The notes under the pieces: model-generated
Database searches by the model: none
Told to the model about the DNA's origin: nothing
The model's input: only the letters and a program-made list of their open reading frames with translations
Assembly (NCBI GenBank): GCA_020444045.1
Contig: JAHLLS010000003.1
Coordinates: forward strand, 186,001-250,000
Direction of reading: 5' to 3'
DNA: 64,000 bases
From: Deltaproteobacteria bacterium
Lineage (GTDB): Bacteria; Desulfobacterota; Desulfobacteria; Desulfobacterales; UBA5852
Shown here: piece after piece, positions 25,676 through 35,817 of the stretch
Layout: every line of letters begins with the position of its first letter
Numbering within the stretch: position 1 is the first letter of the stretch
Position numbers and translations under genes: made by a program

Positions 25676-25765
25676 CCCTGAGGTGCCCATTGGCCGCGTT
25701 ATCAAGGGCTTGCAGTAGACGACTACGGCGGCACCCTTGATGCCTTGCCAATGAATACCTCAGGG
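25676..25765. repeat. 90-nt structured hairpin beyond aceA (repeat or 3' RNA element)
   Basis: Nested matching arms: CCCTGAGGT with ACCTCAGGG, CATTGGC with GCCAATG, and ATCAAGGG/TGC with GCA/CCCTTGAT, around a short centre with GTAGACGACTAC. It starts about 17 bp after the aceA stop, and a further stem (CCCGAAGGGCG) flanks it at about 25663. It holds no gene. A structured 3' end, an attenuator, or an interspersed repeat are possible. Confidence 0.6.
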
Positions 25766-25781
25766 GCTTGAAATATCCGGG

Positions 25782-27122
25782 TTAAAATTGTTCTTCTTCG
25801 GTGGATCCGGTGAGGGCCGCTACAGAGGTCTGGCCGGACGTTAAGGTGTTCATCAGGCGGTCGAAGTAGCCGGCCCCCACGAAACGCTGGTGGGTGATGG
25901 CACTGTAGCCGCCTTTTTTCTCCTGCTCGAATTCCTCCTGCTGGAAGTTGGAATAGGCCAGCATCCCCTGTTCTTTGTAAGATCGTGCCAGGTTGAACAT
26001 GCCCAGGTTCAAGGCATGAAAACCGGCCAGGGTCACGAACTGGAACTTGTACCCCATGGCCCCTAATTCCCGCTGGAACTGCGCGATGGCGGCATCGTCC
26101 AGGTGGGCTTTCCAGTTGAAGGATGGTGAACAGTTATAGGCCAGCAGTTTGTCAGGGTATTCGGTGCGGATCGCCTCAGCGAATTTCTTGGCCTGAGCCA
26201 TGTCGGGGCGGGACGTTTCGCACCACACCAGGTCGGCGTAAGGGGCATAGGACAGTCCCCGGGCAATGGCGGTATCCACACCGTTGCGGACGCGATAAAA
26301 ACCTTCACTCGTGCGGGGTTCGTCCAGGATGAAGGGCTGGTCGCGTTCATCGATATCGCTGGTCAGCAGGGTGGCGGCATCGGCGTCGGTGCGGGCCACG
26401 AGGACGGTCGGTACATTGCAGACATCGGCAGCGAGCCTGGCGGCGACCAGTTTGGTGATAAATTCGCTCGTCGGCACCAGGACTTTGCCGCCTAAATGGC
26501 CGCATTTCTTGGCGGAAGCCAGCTGATCTTCGAAATGGACCCCGGCCGCACCGGCATCGATCATCTGTTTCATCAATTCATAGGCATTGAGTGGCCCGCC
26601 GAATCCGGCCTCGGCATCCGCCACGATGGGAGCAAACCAGTAGGGGCCATCGCCCCGGCAGTCCAATACCTGGATTTGATCGGCCCGACGCAGGGCATTG
26701 TTGATGCGACGGACCACGGCCGGCACGCTGTTGGCCGGATAGAGACTCTGGTCGGGATACATTTCGCCGGCCAGGTTGGCGTCGGCCGCCACCTGCCATC
26801 CGCTCAGATAGATGGCCTGGAGCCCGGCTTCGACCTGCTGCACCGCCTGGTTGCCGGTCAGGGCACCCAGCGCGGCGACATAGTCCTTGGTGTTGATGAG
26901 CTGCCACAAGCGTTTGGCGCCGATGGTGGCAAAGGTGTAATCGATGGTCAGCGTGCCCCGCAGTTTGAGCATTTCTTCGGCGCTGTAAGGGCGGATGATG
27001 CCCTGCCAGCGCGGATCATCTCGCCAGAACTGCTCTACTTCTTCGATTTCGTCCGGCAAGACCATGTGGCAGGTGAGTCGTTCTTCGATTTCAAGGGCGC
27101 GTTCAGCAATGGTTTTGGCCAT
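25782..27122 (-). CDS. aceA: Isocitrate lyase
   Basis: 446 residues, bacterial isocitrate lyase size. It cleaves isocitrate to glyoxylate and succinate, the first step of the glyoxylate shunt. The catalytic cysteine is in KKCGHLGGK, and the metal/substrate region NCSPSFNWK and the C-terminal [10 protein letters not shown] are typical. It is the last gene of gph-aceK-aceB-aceA, 48 bp after aceB. Confidence 0.97.
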   Translation of the reverse strand: MAKTIAERALEIEERLTCHMVLPDEIEEVEQFWRDDPRWQGIIRPYSAEEMLKLRGTLTIDYTFATIGAKRLWQLINTKDYVAALGALTGNQAVQQVEAGLQAIYLSGWQVAADANLAGEMYPDQSLYPANSVPAVVRRINNALRRADQIQVLDCRGDGPYWFAPIVADAEAGFGGPLNAYELMKQMIDAGAAGVHFEDQLASAKKCGHLGGKVLVPTSEFITKLVAARLAADVCNVPTVLVARTDADAATLLTSDIDERDQPFILDEPRTSEGFYRVRNGVDTAIARGLSYAPYADLVWCETSRPDMAQAKKFAEAIRTEYPDKLLAYNCSPSFNWKAHLDDAAIAQFQRELGAMGYKFQFVTLAGFHALNLGMFNLARSYKEQGMLAYSNFQQEEFEQEKKGGYSAITHQRFVGAGYFDRLMNTLTSGQTSVAALTGSTEEEQF

Positions 27123-27170
27123 GATGGAGTTCCTCCCGGGGATGTCATGGTTCGTTGTGGTTGCGGCGAT

Positions 27171-28769
27171 TCAGTCCAACTGCGCATAAGCGCGCAGGGT
27201 AAGAAACTCGTCCAAGGTGTCGTCAAGGATAATAGCCGCGAAGAGATCCGCGGCCTTTTCGAAATGACCGGTCGCAAAGGCGGCGTCCCCCATTTCGGAC
27301 CGGAGATTGGCGAGTTCTTCCTGTAAAACCGTCTGAAAAAGGGCGGGGGTGATATCACGTCCGTCCTCCAGCACGCCGCGGGGATGATGCACCCACTGCC
27401 AGACCTGAGTACGGGAGATTTCGGCAGTGGCCGCATCTTCCATGAGATGATAGATCGGCACGCAGCCGTTGCCGCCCAGCCAACTGGCCATATACTGGAT
27501 GCCGACGCTGATGTTGTTGCGCAGCCCATCCTCCGTGATGGTGCCTTGCGGGCATTTCAGCAGGTCCCGGGATGATATCTGAACATCCTCGCGCTGTTTG
27601 CCGATCTGGTTGGCCTGGGGCATGAGGCGGTCAAACGCCTCCAGCGCGATGGGGACCAGACCCGGATGCGCGACCCAGGTGCCGTCATGGCCGTCGGTGG
27701 CCTCGCGAATCTTATCCTCGCGAACTTTAGCCAGAGCGGCGGCATTGAGATCCGGATCGTTTTTGATGGGAATCTGGGCGGCCATGCCCCCCATGGCATG
27801 GGCACCGCGCCGATGACAGGTTTTAATGACCTGCAGGGAGTAGGACCGCATGCAGTGCCGGGTCATGGTGACCTGGGCGCGGTCGGGAAAGATGTATTCC
27901 GGCAGGTTCTTGAATTTCTTGATAAAGCTGAAGATATAATCCCAGCGGCCGCAATTGAGACCGGCCATATGCTCCCGCAACTCGTAGAGAATTTCTTCGG
28001 TCTCGAAAGCGGCCAGGATGGTTTCGATCAGCACCGTGGCCTTGATCGTGCCGCGGGGAATTTCCAGAAGATCCTGAGCCCGGTTGAAGACGTCGTTCCA
28101 CAAGCGGGCCTCTAAATGGCTCTCCAGTTTGGGCAGGTAGAAATAGGGGCCGGTGCCTTTCTGCATGAGTTTGGCGGCATTATGAAAGAAGTACAGGGCA
28201 AAATCGAAAAGACTGCCTGAGATGGGGCGACCGTCCACCCGCACGTGCTTTTCTTCCAGGTGCCAGCCGCGGGGCCTCACGATCAGGACGGCGGTTTTCT
28301 CGTTGAGGGTATAGTGTTTGCCCTCCGGGCTGGTGAAGGCGATGGTCCCCTCTACGGCGTCCATCAGGTTGATCTGGCCCTCGATGGTGCCCGCCCAAGT
28401 GGGACAGTGCGAGTCTTCGAAGTCGGCCATATAGGTCTTGGCGCCCGAATTGAGCGCATTGATGACCATTTTGCGATCCACTGGCCCGGTGATTTCCACA
28501 CGCCGGTCCTGGAGATCGTCCGGTATGGGAGCGATTTTCCAATCCCCTTCCCGGATCGAACGGGTTTCAGGCAGAAAATCGGGCAGTGTACCGTTGTCGA
28601 TGGCTCGTTGGATGGATTGGCGGCGTGCAAGGAGTGCTTGCCGCCGGTCTTCGAATTCACGGGCCAGGGTGCCGGCAAAGCGCAGGGCTTCCGGGGTCAA
28701 TGCCCGGGAAAAAGCATCGGGTATCGGTGCATGAACCGCGATGCCGTCGACAGTGAGCGTGGCTTCCAT
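27171..28769 (-). CDS. aceB: Malate synthase A
   Basis: 532 residues, form A. It condenses glyoxylate with acetyl-CoA to malate. Barrel signals include [34 protein letters not shown] and [13 protein letters not shown]. It sits between aceK and aceA. Unlike some anaerobes that use form G, this organism carries the gamma-proteobacterial-type enzyme. Confidence 0.97.
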   Translation of the reverse strand: MEATLTVDGIAVHAPIPDAFSRALTPEALRFAGTLAREFEDRRQALLARRQSIQRAIDNGTLPDFLPETRSIREGDWKIAPIPDDLQDRRVEITGPVDRKMVINALNSGAKTYMADFEDSHCPTWAGTIEGQINLMDAVEGTIAFTSPEGKHYTLNEKTAVLIVRPRGWHLEEKHVRVDGRPISGSLFDFALYFFHNAAKLMQKGTGPYFYLPKLESHLEARLWNDVFNRAQDLLEIPRGTIKATVLIETILAAFETEEILYELREHMAGLNCGRWDYIFSFIKKFKNLPEYIFPDRAQVTMTRHCMRSYSLQVIKTCHRRGAHAMGGMAAQIPIKNDPDLNAAALAKVREDKIREATDGHDGTWVAHPGLVPIALEAFDRLMPQANQIGKQREDVQISSRDLLKCPQGTITEDGLRNNISVGIQYMASWLGGNGCVPIYHLMEDAATAEISRTQVWQWVHHPRGVLEDGRDITPALFQTVLQEELANLRSEMGDAAFATGHFEKAADLFAAIILDDTLDEFLTLRAYAQLD

Positions 28770-28925
28770 ATGCGGGGCCTCCTTCTATCCCGAGGCGGGA
28801 TGGTTGATGGTCGCAGGTTTTTATGGCACTTGGATTTTTCGGGTTATCCGTCAAGAAAGGGCTGGTGACTAGCGTAGAAGGTAACTACCTGGGACTCATT
28901 TGACAAGTGATTTTTTTAATGACTG

Positions 28926-30695
28926 CTATATTTCTTGCGAACGGGTGGTGCCGGGCGCATGGTTCGATCCGTCACCCTTGAAGCGTTGGTAGGGGAAGAC
29001 ATGTATCGGGACGCCGGCTTCAATCTGTTCCTGGGTTCGACGCCAGAAATCGACACGCAGGAGGTCTTTGTGGTGGGCCATGAAAGCCTCTTTGAGGTCG
29101 CCGGTCAGGCCCAGAAAGTGTTCAAATTCTTCGGGGAAGATATCGTTGTCGCTAATGAAATACCAGGGTTCCGAGGCCAGTTCGTCTTCATACGAGGCGG
29201 CCGCCGGTTTGCGGCGGAAGCGGCATTCCGTCAGGGGGCAGATTTCATCGAAATCATAAAAAATAACGCGGCCCAGATCAGTAACACCGAAATTTTTCAG
29301 GAGCATGTCACCGGGGAAAATATTGCTGTAGGCCAGATCCTTGATGGCCTGGCCGAAATCGATGACGGCCGACCGGGCGGCTTCGGCCGTCGCTTCAGCG
29401 AGAAAAAGGTCGAGGGGCTGGACGCGGCGTTCCACATAGGCCCGCGCGATAATCACGCGCACAGCATCGATGGCGACCGATCGCTTTGCGGTGGTTTCAA
29501 GCACCTGGATCAGTTCGGGGTGGAAACAGCCACGATCGAAGCTGAGGTGCTCGAATGACTGGGTGTCCGGCAGACGGCCCGTGCGGTCGTGGCGGAAGAC
29601 ATAGTCATACTTGGCAATGACTTCCCGGCGCGTGGTGCACTTCGGTTGGGCGAAACGGTCGCGGATGATTTTGAAGACCAAGTCGTCGGACGGCATGTTG
29701 AAGACGGCCATCACCATGCCCGGTTTGCCGGGCGAAATCTCGAAGATGTCCCGGCAGGCATTCTGGTGCCGTGACAGGTCACGATAGAGTTCGGTTTTGC
29801 CGTGCCGGTTGAACCCCAAAGAAATAAAGAGTTCCGCCAGGCGACGATGCGGTAGCAGGGGATGCAGGAAGGCAACCAGCTCCATGATGTGGTCCGTGCT
29901 GACGTGAAAGTAGGAGTGGGTGTAGCTGAACAGCAGCCGGATGCCCCGTGTGTCGTGGATGACGCCGTCAACCGTGATGCCGCCGCGGTCATTGATAAGG
30001 GCGATGGCCAGCGGACGGCACTGACCGTCGGCCGTGATGGTCCGTCCGATCAGATAGGCGCCCATGCCCCGAAAAAAGCCCGGTACGAGCAGATCCACAT
30101 GGTGAATTCGATGGCGAGCGTGTGCATCCGGGAGGGGATCGGACAAATACGGTACCATTCGGCGGACATCCCGGTGGGTATCCCGGAAGTGCGGTCGGAA
30201 TACCGAGGCGTCCAGGATTTCGGCACAGAGTGCTTCGAGGGAGCGATCTCCGGCCGGAAAGGAGATGTAGTCACGCCCGGCCCGGGGGGAGGGCAGTGGG
30301 CGGGGGGCGTCATGCAGGAATTCCCGTTGGGGGTCGGCGCCGATGATGTTCCCGAGACGGCGGGTCACCGAGTTGAAAAAAGTCTCGGCCAGATCGGGGT
30401 CGGACACCCGGTCGAGTTCGGACGTGATGGCGTTTTTGGCGTTTATCCAAAGAGCGCGATCGGTGGACTGTGGCCCCAGGGCCGCCGCGAGATCCGTCAC
30501 CACCTGTTGCAGAATTTTCTGGTAGGCATCCAACCGTTCGACCGTATCGGCCTGCATGCCGATCCAGTCGCCGCTGATAAAGCGGCCCGTGGCACGAAGG
30601 GTGATCTCTTGGAAATGGTCGCGATAGGCCCGGTAACCGTCGAGGATGGATGCGACTGTTTCTTCGACCAAGATCTGGGAAGGAGTTCCGGTCAT
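28926..30695 (-). CDS. aceK: Isocitrate dehydrogenase kinase/phosphatase AceK
   Basis: 589 residues, the E. coli AceK length. It phosphorylates or dephosphorylates isocitrate dehydrogenase to divert carbon into the glyoxylate shunt. Recognised by the C-terminal block PEDELASEPW-like SYEDELASEPWYF..DIFPEEFEHFL, IFYDFDEICPLTECRFR, and the central KPGMVMAVFNMPSDDLVFK. The start ATG overlaps the gph stop (ATGA), giving translational coupling. In enterobacteria aceK is last (aceBAK); here it is first. A compatible isocitrate dehydrogenase gene is not in the window. Confidence 0.96.
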   Translation of the reverse strand: MTGTPSQILVEETVASILDGYRAYRDHFQEITLRATGRFISGDWIGMQADTVERLDAYQKILQQVVTDLAAALGPQSTDRALWINAKNAITSELDRVSDPDLAETFFNSVTRRLGNIIGADPQREFLHDAPRPLPSPRAGRDYISFPAGDRSLEALCAEILDASVFRPHFRDTHRDVRRMVPYLSDPLPDAHARHRIHHVDLLVPGFFRGMGAYLIGRTITADGQCRPLAIALINDRGGITVDGVIHDTRGIRLLFSYTHSYFHVSTDHIMELVAFLHPLLPHRRLAELFISLGFNRHGKTELYRDLSRHQNACRDIFEISPGKPGMVMAVFNMPSDDLVFKIIRDRFAQPKCTTRREVIAKYDYVFRHDRTGRLPDTQSFEHLSFDRGCFHPELIQVLETTAKRSVAIDAVRVIIARAYVERRVQPLDLFLAEATAEAARSAVIDFGQAIKDLAYSNIFPGDMLLKNFGVTDLGRVIFYDFDEICPLTECRFRRKPAAASYEDELASEPWYFISDNDIFPEEFEHFLGLTGDLKEAFMAHHKDLLRVDFWRRTQEQIEAGVPIHVFPYQRFKGDGSNHAPGTTRSQEI

Positions 30696-31360
30696 TGGGA
30701 TGGCGGCCCGTCAATGCATTCAAGGATTTCCTGCGGGATGTGGACAATACGGACGGCCCCGGCCTCGATGAGCTCGCCGATCGGGCGAAACCCCCAGGCG
30801 GCGCCGACGGGCAGCATCCCGGCGGCCCGGGCAGTTTCCATATCCACGCCGCTGTCGCCCAACAGCAGACATTCTCCCGTCGCGACCTGCAAATGCTTTG
30901 CCGCTTCGAGGGCCGGCAATGGGTGGGGCTTGAGGGGGACACCGTTTTTTTGACCCCAGACCATCTGAAAGGGGGTATCCGGAAAAAAATGGTGCACGCA
31001 GCATTCGGCAAACGCTTGCGGTTTGTTGGTCACGACGGCCCGGCGAATGCCGCGACCCACAAGGTCGTTCAGCAGGTCCTGGATGCCGGGATAAGGGCAG
31101 GTGGCCGTTTTCCAGTGCCGGCTGTAGTCGTCTTTGAAACGGGTTAAAAGGTCTTCGATACGTTCCGGCGTGCGGTGATCCTCGGGAATGGCGCGCGTGA
31201 CCAGCATACGCGACCCGTCTCCGATAAAGTGGCGATAGGCGCTGTGCGCGTGTGTGGGCAGCCCGGCCTGATTCAGGACACGGTTGGCGGCCGCCGCCAG
31301 GTCGTCCAGGGTGTCCAGAAGCGTACCGTCCAGGTCGAAAAGGATGGCTTTTATCGGCAT
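30692..31360 (-). CDS. gph: Phosphoglycolate phosphatase-like HAD hydrolase
   Basis: 222 residues from ATG at 31360 (MPIKAILFDLDGTLLDT). The HAD motif I is DLDGT, motif III lysine and motif IV GDSGVDMETARAAG are present. It dephosphorylates 2-phosphoglycolate or a related phosphate. Its stop overlaps the aceK start, so it is the promoter-proximal gene of gph-aceK-aceB-aceA; glycolate-to-glyoxylate supply would suit that context, but the substrate is inferred from family. The reading to 31501 is rejected because it precedes the DxDxT motif by 47 residues. Confidence 0.85.
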   Translation of the reverse strand: MPIKAILFDLDGTLLDTLDDLAAAANRVLNQAGLPTHAHSAYRHFIGDGSRMLVTRAIPEDHRTPERIEDLLTRFKDDYSRHWKTATCPYPGIQDLLNDLVGRGIRRAVVTNKPQAFAECCVHHFFPDTPFQMVWGQKNGVPLKPHPLPALEAAKHLQVATGECLLLGDSGVDMETARAAGMLPVGAAWGFRPIGELIEAGAVRIVHIPQEILECIDGPPSQ

Positions 31361-31529
31361 GGGTAAAGGGCCTCTCGATGGTGCTCCGTCGGCTGGGAAG
31401 CCGGCACGTTCCACTTTAGTCTTTAAGCAATAAGGCCCGTTGTCGACGAGGTCAAGCATCAAATATATCGCCGTGTCCGCGGCGGCATTCAGTGTGGACA
31501 ATCCGGCGAATCCCTCCTATACAGGAGTC

Positions 31530-33137
31530 ATGTCACCTGATACACCACTAAAAGGCCCTACCGGAGAATCACCCCGCCTGTGGCGCAAGATTGGAATCGC
31601 TTCCGCCATCATGATGACGTCCATTTTTTTAAGCCGTGTCATGGGGCTGATCCGTGAAATGGTGATCGCCGGCGTGGCCGGGGCCGACACGGCAGTGGAC
31701 GCTTACCGGGTGGCTTTCGTCGTCCCTGAAATCCTAAACCACATCCTGGCCAGCGGGTTCCTTTCGGTGACCTTCATTCCGATCTTCAGCCACTACCTGG
31801 CGGAAAAACGCGACGACGAAGGCTGGCGCGTCTTCTCCCTGATTCTCACGGTTTTCGGCGCGTTTCTCCTGGTGCTGGTCCTTGTGGCCGAGATCTTGGC
31901 GCCCTCCCTGATCGGGCTGCTGGCGCCGGGCCGCACGGATCCGGTATTTCTGGCGATGGCCGTGCGCATGACCCGCATCATCCTGCCCGCCCAGTTCTTC
32001 TTTTTTGCCGGTGGCCTGCTGATGGCCGTGCAATTCGCACGGGAGCAGTTTTTTATCCCGGCCTTGGCCCCGCTGGTCTATAATCTGGGCATCATCCTGG
32101 GCGGTGTCCTGCTGGCAGCGTTTTGCGGCATGGAAGGATTCGCCTGGGGGGTGCTGGGCGGCGCCCTGGTGGGTAACTTCGTCATTCAAATTTGGGGCGC
32201 CAGGCGGATCGGGATGCGCTTCGCAGCGGTATGGGGCTGGCGCCATCCCGACCTGTGGCGTTATCTGCGCCTGACCCTGCCCCTGATGTTCGGTTTGACC
32301 ATGATGTTTTCCACGGAAATTTTTACCAAATTTTTCGGCAGCTATCTGCCGGCCGGCAGCATTGCCTGGATCGAGTACGCCATGCGCATCATGCTGATGC
32401 TGGTGGCGTTCTTCGGCCAGGCCGTGGGCGTGGCCTCCTACCCCTTTATGGCCCGTATGGCGGCGGAGGGGCGCATCGCGGACATGAACCAGCTGCTGAA
32501 CGACGCCCTGCGCTATCTGTGCATTGTGCTGCCCTTTGCGGTTTTGATCATCGTCCTGCGCGAGGAAGTCGTAACCCTTCTCTATATGCGGGGCAAATTC
32601 ACGCGCGCTGATGTCGTTATGACCGCACCGGTACTGGGATTTCTCATGGTGGGGGCGGTGGCTTTCGCCTCCCAGACCGTCGTCAATCGGGGGTTCTACG
32701 CCATGCAGAATACCCTCTTGCCCGCGGCTTACGGTACACTGGCGGTGATCCTGAGCATCCCGCTTTACTATGCTGGCATGCACTGGATGGGGATAAAGGG
32801 GGTTGGGCTGGCGGTTTCCGTTTCAGCGATCGGGCAGGTGGCCATTATGTACGCCGTTTGGAACCATCGCAGCCGTAATGCCGGCAGTGGCGAAGTTTAT
32901 CGGTTTTTCCTAAAAATGGTCGTGTTGTCAATTCCTTTGGCGGGACTTTTGATGCTCCTGCGAGGGTGGGTCGCAAGCATGCTTGACGCCCGTACTTTTT
33001 ATGGCAGTCTTGTGACGACGGGCATGGTCGGGAGTGGCTTTCTGCTGCTTCTGCTCATCTTGGGCTATGGTTTCCGCATTCGCGAAATTACCGTGCTCCT
33101 GCAACGTCTGGCCAGGCGGCTCAAACGCCGCAGTTGA
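31530..33137 (+). CDS. murJ: Lipid II flippase MurJ
   Basis: 535 residues from ATG at 31530, preceded by AGGAG. Fourteen hydrophobic segments and the MOP-family signature (FLSRVMGLIREMVIAGVAG; NHILASGFLSVTFIPIF) identify MurJ, which flips lipid II for peptidoglycan synthesis. It ends in a basic tail (RRLKRRS). It is divergent from gph and ends 28 bp from the convergent polyferredoxin gene. Confidence 0.95.
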   Translation: MSPDTPLKGPTGESPRLWRKIGIASAIMMTSIFLSRVMGLIREMVIAGVAGADTAVDAYRVAFVVPEILNHILASGFLSVTFIPIFSHYLAEKRDDEGWRVFSLILTVFGAFLLVLVLVAEILAPSLIGLLAPGRTDPVFLAMAVRMTRIILPAQFFFFAGGLLMAVQFAREQFFIPALAPLVYNLGIILGGVLLAAFCGMEGFAWGVLGGALVGNFVIQIWGARRIGMRFAAVWGWRHPDLWRYLRLTLPLMFGLTMMFSTEIFTKFFGSYLPAGSIAWIEYAMRIMLMLVAFFGQAVGVASYPFMARMAAEGRIADMNQLLNDALRYLCIVLPFAVLIIVLREEVVTLLYMRGKFTRADVVMTAPVLGFLMVGAVAFASQTVVNRGFYAMQNTLLPAAYGTLAVILSIPLYYAGMHWMGIKGVGLAVSVSAIGQVAIMYAVWNHRSRNAGSGEVYRFFLKMVVLSIPLAGLLMLLRGWVASMLDARTFYGSLVTTGMVGSGFLLLLLILGYGFRIREITVLLQRLARRLKRRS

Positions 33138-33165
33138 GCTTTTCTCCCCGCATCGTGATGCAATG

Positions 33166-34806
33166 TCATTCCGAAAAGCCGGGTGGCAGTCCCGATCCGG
33201 TATCGCCTCCGTTCAGTGGTGCGGGCGGTTGGTCGTTTTCGATACGGGGACTTTTCCGGCGCAGCTCAAGCGTTAACCCTATGGACTGCCCCTTCTTCCG
33301 GTAGGACCCTACTGCGAGTCGCAGGGCCTCCATCGGCTCGACCACGATGGCAGGCATCGCTTCCACCGGGCAGTGATGTTCGCAGTAGCCGCACCCGCTG
33401 CAGCGGTTTTCAATGACGAAGGGGACGGGGACTTTAATCCCGGTGACTCGTTCCAGGACGATGGCATCGTAGGGACAGACTTCGTCACAGACCAGGCACT
33501 TGCGATCGAGCTCCCAGGCCAGGCATTTGTGTCGCAGAATCTGGGCGGTGCCCACTTTGGCCCAGATGCGTTCGGTGTGGGGGAGGGGCCGAATCGCCTG
33601 GGTGGGGCAGACCAGACCGCAGACATTGCAGGTGGGGTCACAGGGACCGATCTGGGGACGGATGACGGGTGTCAGCAGACCCGGCAGGCCGGCGGCCATC
33701 CCGAACGGTTGCAATGTGTTGGTGGGGCAGGCCTCAAGACAGGCACCGCAGCGATAGCAGCGTCTCAGAAAGTCGTCTTCGGGACGGGCGCCCGGCGGCC
33801 GAATGAGATCCGGGGGAAGGGTGCGGCGGGTGCCGGTATCCCCCAGCAGATGGCCTGCGCCGCTGAGGGTGACGGCCGCGGTCCCTAATCCCGAAGCCCC
33901 GGCGATCAGCAGTCCGCGCCGGTAGGGGGAGAATGGCGGAAATTGAGGGGCGTCCGTATGGGAGCGGGTGGAAAAAAGAACGGCTTGTGTCGGGCACACG
34001 CGTCGGCAGGTCTGGCAGACGATGCATTCATGGTGGGTTGTGGTGCGGGGGTCCTCACCAATGGCGTTCATCGGGCAATGACGGATACATCGTCCGCAGT
34101 CGATGCAGTCGTCCGTCACGCGGCGGCGAATTATCGGGCGCCAGGCACACAAGGCCATCAGCGCTCCCGCCGGGCACAGGCAACGGCACCAGAAGCGGGG
34201 CATCCAGCGGCCACCGGCCAGGACGAGAATCATGAGGAATAGCGTCAGCCATTGCCAATCAAATCGCGGCAACGGCAGTTGCAGGTAAAGCAGGCCGGGC
34301 AGGTCGAGCCATTCGACCAGGGGCGCGGCCACCCGGAGCAGCAGGTCGGCGAGTTGCTGCAGGGCAGGCAGCACGAGAAGCGCAAAAAAACGGGTGGCCA
34401 GTGGGATGGGCGCCACCACGAAGGCCAGCGACACGCCCATCAAGGCGGCCAGTGCGGTGAAAACCAGCACGCTGTATTTGAACCGGCGCCATTTTGGGGC
34501 CTTGGTCTCCGGTGTACGGATGGGGGTAGCGATGCTGCTGTCGACACCGTCGATGGTGGTGCCCAAGGGGCAGAGGTAGCCGCAGAAGAAGCGCCCCAGG
34601 ACGACTGTCGCCGCCAGCAATGTCAGGGCGGCCAAGAACCCGCCGAGCCATATGCGGGCGGAGAGCCCGGTCAAGAGGGCGGCAGCCGGATCGAGCCTGA
34701 GGAAAAGATCGTGGGGCAGCCACCCGGCGAAGCGAAAGGCGGCGGCACCCAGCAGCAGGAGAAAGAGTGCCAGACTGATGACCTGAACCGTTCGCTGGAG
34801 TGTCAT
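33166..34806 (-). CDS. NapH/NapG-like membrane polyferredoxin (six 4Fe-4S motifs)
   Basis: 546 residues. The N-terminal half has four to five membrane helices with the NapH-type motifs FCGYLCPLGTTIDG and CRCLCPAGAL. The C-terminal half carries six cysteine clusters: CIDCGRCIRHCP, CIVCQTCRRVCP, CYRCGACLEACP, CDPTCNVCGLVCP, CLVCDEVCP preceded by a further Cys, and CSGCGYCEHHCP. The layout is a fusion of NapH and NapG functions, moving electrons from the quinol pool across or along the membrane. It is translationally coupled with the upstream DUF362 gene (the start overlaps its stop). Confidence 0.88.
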   Translation of the reverse strand: MTLQRTVQVISLALFLLLLGAAAFRFAGWLPHDLFLRLDPAAALLTGLSARIWLGGFLAALTLLAATVVLGRFFCGYLCPLGTTIDGVDSSIATPIRTPETKAPKWRRFKYSVLVFTALAALMGVSLAFVVAPIPLATRFFALLVLPALQQLADLLLRVAAPLVEWLDLPGLLYLQLPLPRFDWQWLTLFLMILVLAGGRWMPRFWCRCLCPAGALMALCAWRPIIRRRVTDDCIDCGRCIRHCPMNAIGEDPRTTTHHECIVCQTCRRVCPTQAVLFSTRSHTDAPQFPPFSPYRRGLLIAGASGLGTAAVTLSGAGHLLGDTGTRRTLPPDLIRPPGARPEDDFLRRCYRCGACLEACPTNTLQPFGMAAGLPGLLTPVIRPQIGPCDPTCNVCGLVCPTQAIRPLPHTERIWAKVGTAQILRHKCLAWELDRKCLVCDEVCPYDAIVLERVTGIKVPVPFVIENRCSGCGYCEHHCPVEAMPAIVVEPMEALRLAVGSYRKKGQSIGLTLELRRKSPRIENDQPPAPLNGGDTGSGLPPGFSE

Positions 34807-35780
34807 CAGGCCTGGATTTGCTTTAACCGGAGATTTTCAACATCCATCCGTCCCAGACCGCGCTCGTGGGCAATACGGATGTGTTTGACCATGCGGGGTT
34901 TCAACTTCTGACCGTACCATTCGAACATGCTGACAGCCTGGGCGTCGGCGGCCACCATATCGGTCGAGGCGATGATGGTGTCCATTTTGAGCACGTGCCC
35001 CGGTCCTCCGGGACCGTTGGTGCTCAGCACGCGGGATCCGTCCACCACCACCAGGTCCGGTTTGAGCAGGGTGGCCAGATCGACGATGGACTCGTGCAGG
35101 TCGTAGCGGCTGTGCATGACCCCCCGGTTGTAGACGAGGCCCATCATGCCTTTCATGGACAGGCTGACGCCGGCGCCCGAGTGGGATTTGGCCACCGGGG
35201 CCGCTATGAGGACATCGGCTTCGAGGACTTCCCGCATGACGTCGGTTTCCGTCATCTGGCGGCCCTCCGGAATGGGGGTTTCTTTGAAAAAGCGGCTGCG
35301 GGAGACGGCCTGAACGATGTCGTCCCCGTGGACCTCACAAGCTTTTTGAACGCCCTCGATGCAGCGCTCCTCCCGCCGCAGGGTATGATCCAACACCCGG
35401 ACACGCTCGGCCCCGGCCTCGCGGCACATGGCGACCAGCTCCCGTACGACTTCCGGGTTGGTGTCCGTGGCGTCCTCCGGACCGCCGGCAAAGCTCATGT
35501 TGGGTTTGATGACCACTTTCTGGCCCGGTTTGACAAAACGCCCCATGCCGCCCAGCAGGTCGACGGCGGCCCGGGTGGCGGCTGTTCGATTCCCCGTGGC
35601 TACGGCAATGTCGGGTATGTCGGCTGCCCCGGCGGGCCGCGGCAATCGGATGCCGTAGCACAGGGCGGTCGACCAGAGGATGATACGGGCGTTGTGCTTG
35701 AGAAAGCTTCGCCGGTCCATTCCGCTATCGAGAGTGCTGGTGTCAAAGGGCATTGAATGTGGTGCCTTAACCCGTTTCAT
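34806..35780 (-). CDS. Tat-exported DUF362 protein
   Basis: 324 residues from ATG at 35780. A twin-arginine signal (DRRSFLKHNARIILWSTALC) near residues 21-40 directs folded export, usual for cofactor proteins. The DUF362 core (VVIKPNMSFAGGPEDATDTN, KSHSGAGVSLSMKGMMGLVYN) is complete. The domain often occurs fused to ferredoxins and with NapH-type subunits, and a redox role is inferred. The downstream polyferredoxin gene overlaps its stop by four bases. An upstream start (35867) would add 29 residues before the signal and is rejected. Confidence 0.85.
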   Translation of the reverse strand: MKRVKAPHSMPFDTSTLDSGMDRRSFLKHNARIILWSTALCYGIRLPRPAGAADIPDIAVATGNRTAATRAAVDLLGGMGRFVKPGQKVVIKPNMSFAGGPEDATDTNPEVVRELVAMCREAGAERVRVLDHTLRREERCIEGVQKACEVHGDDIVQAVSRSRFFKETPIPEGRQMTETDVMREVLEADVLIAAPVAKSHSGAGVSLSMKGMMGLVYNRGVMHSRYDLHESIVDLATLLKPDLVVVDGSRVLSTNGPGGPGHVLKMDTIIASTDMVAADAQAVSMFEWYGQKLKPRMVKHIRIAHERGLGRMDVENLRLKQIQA

Positions 35781-35817
35781 ACTTACCTCGCTTTGGCCGG
35801 TCCGTCGGCGCGTTTCC

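Noticed and set aside
31734..32783. 349-codon minus frame
   Set aside because: Antisense to murJ; histidine- and glutamine-rich as expected for a shadow of hydrophobic coding.
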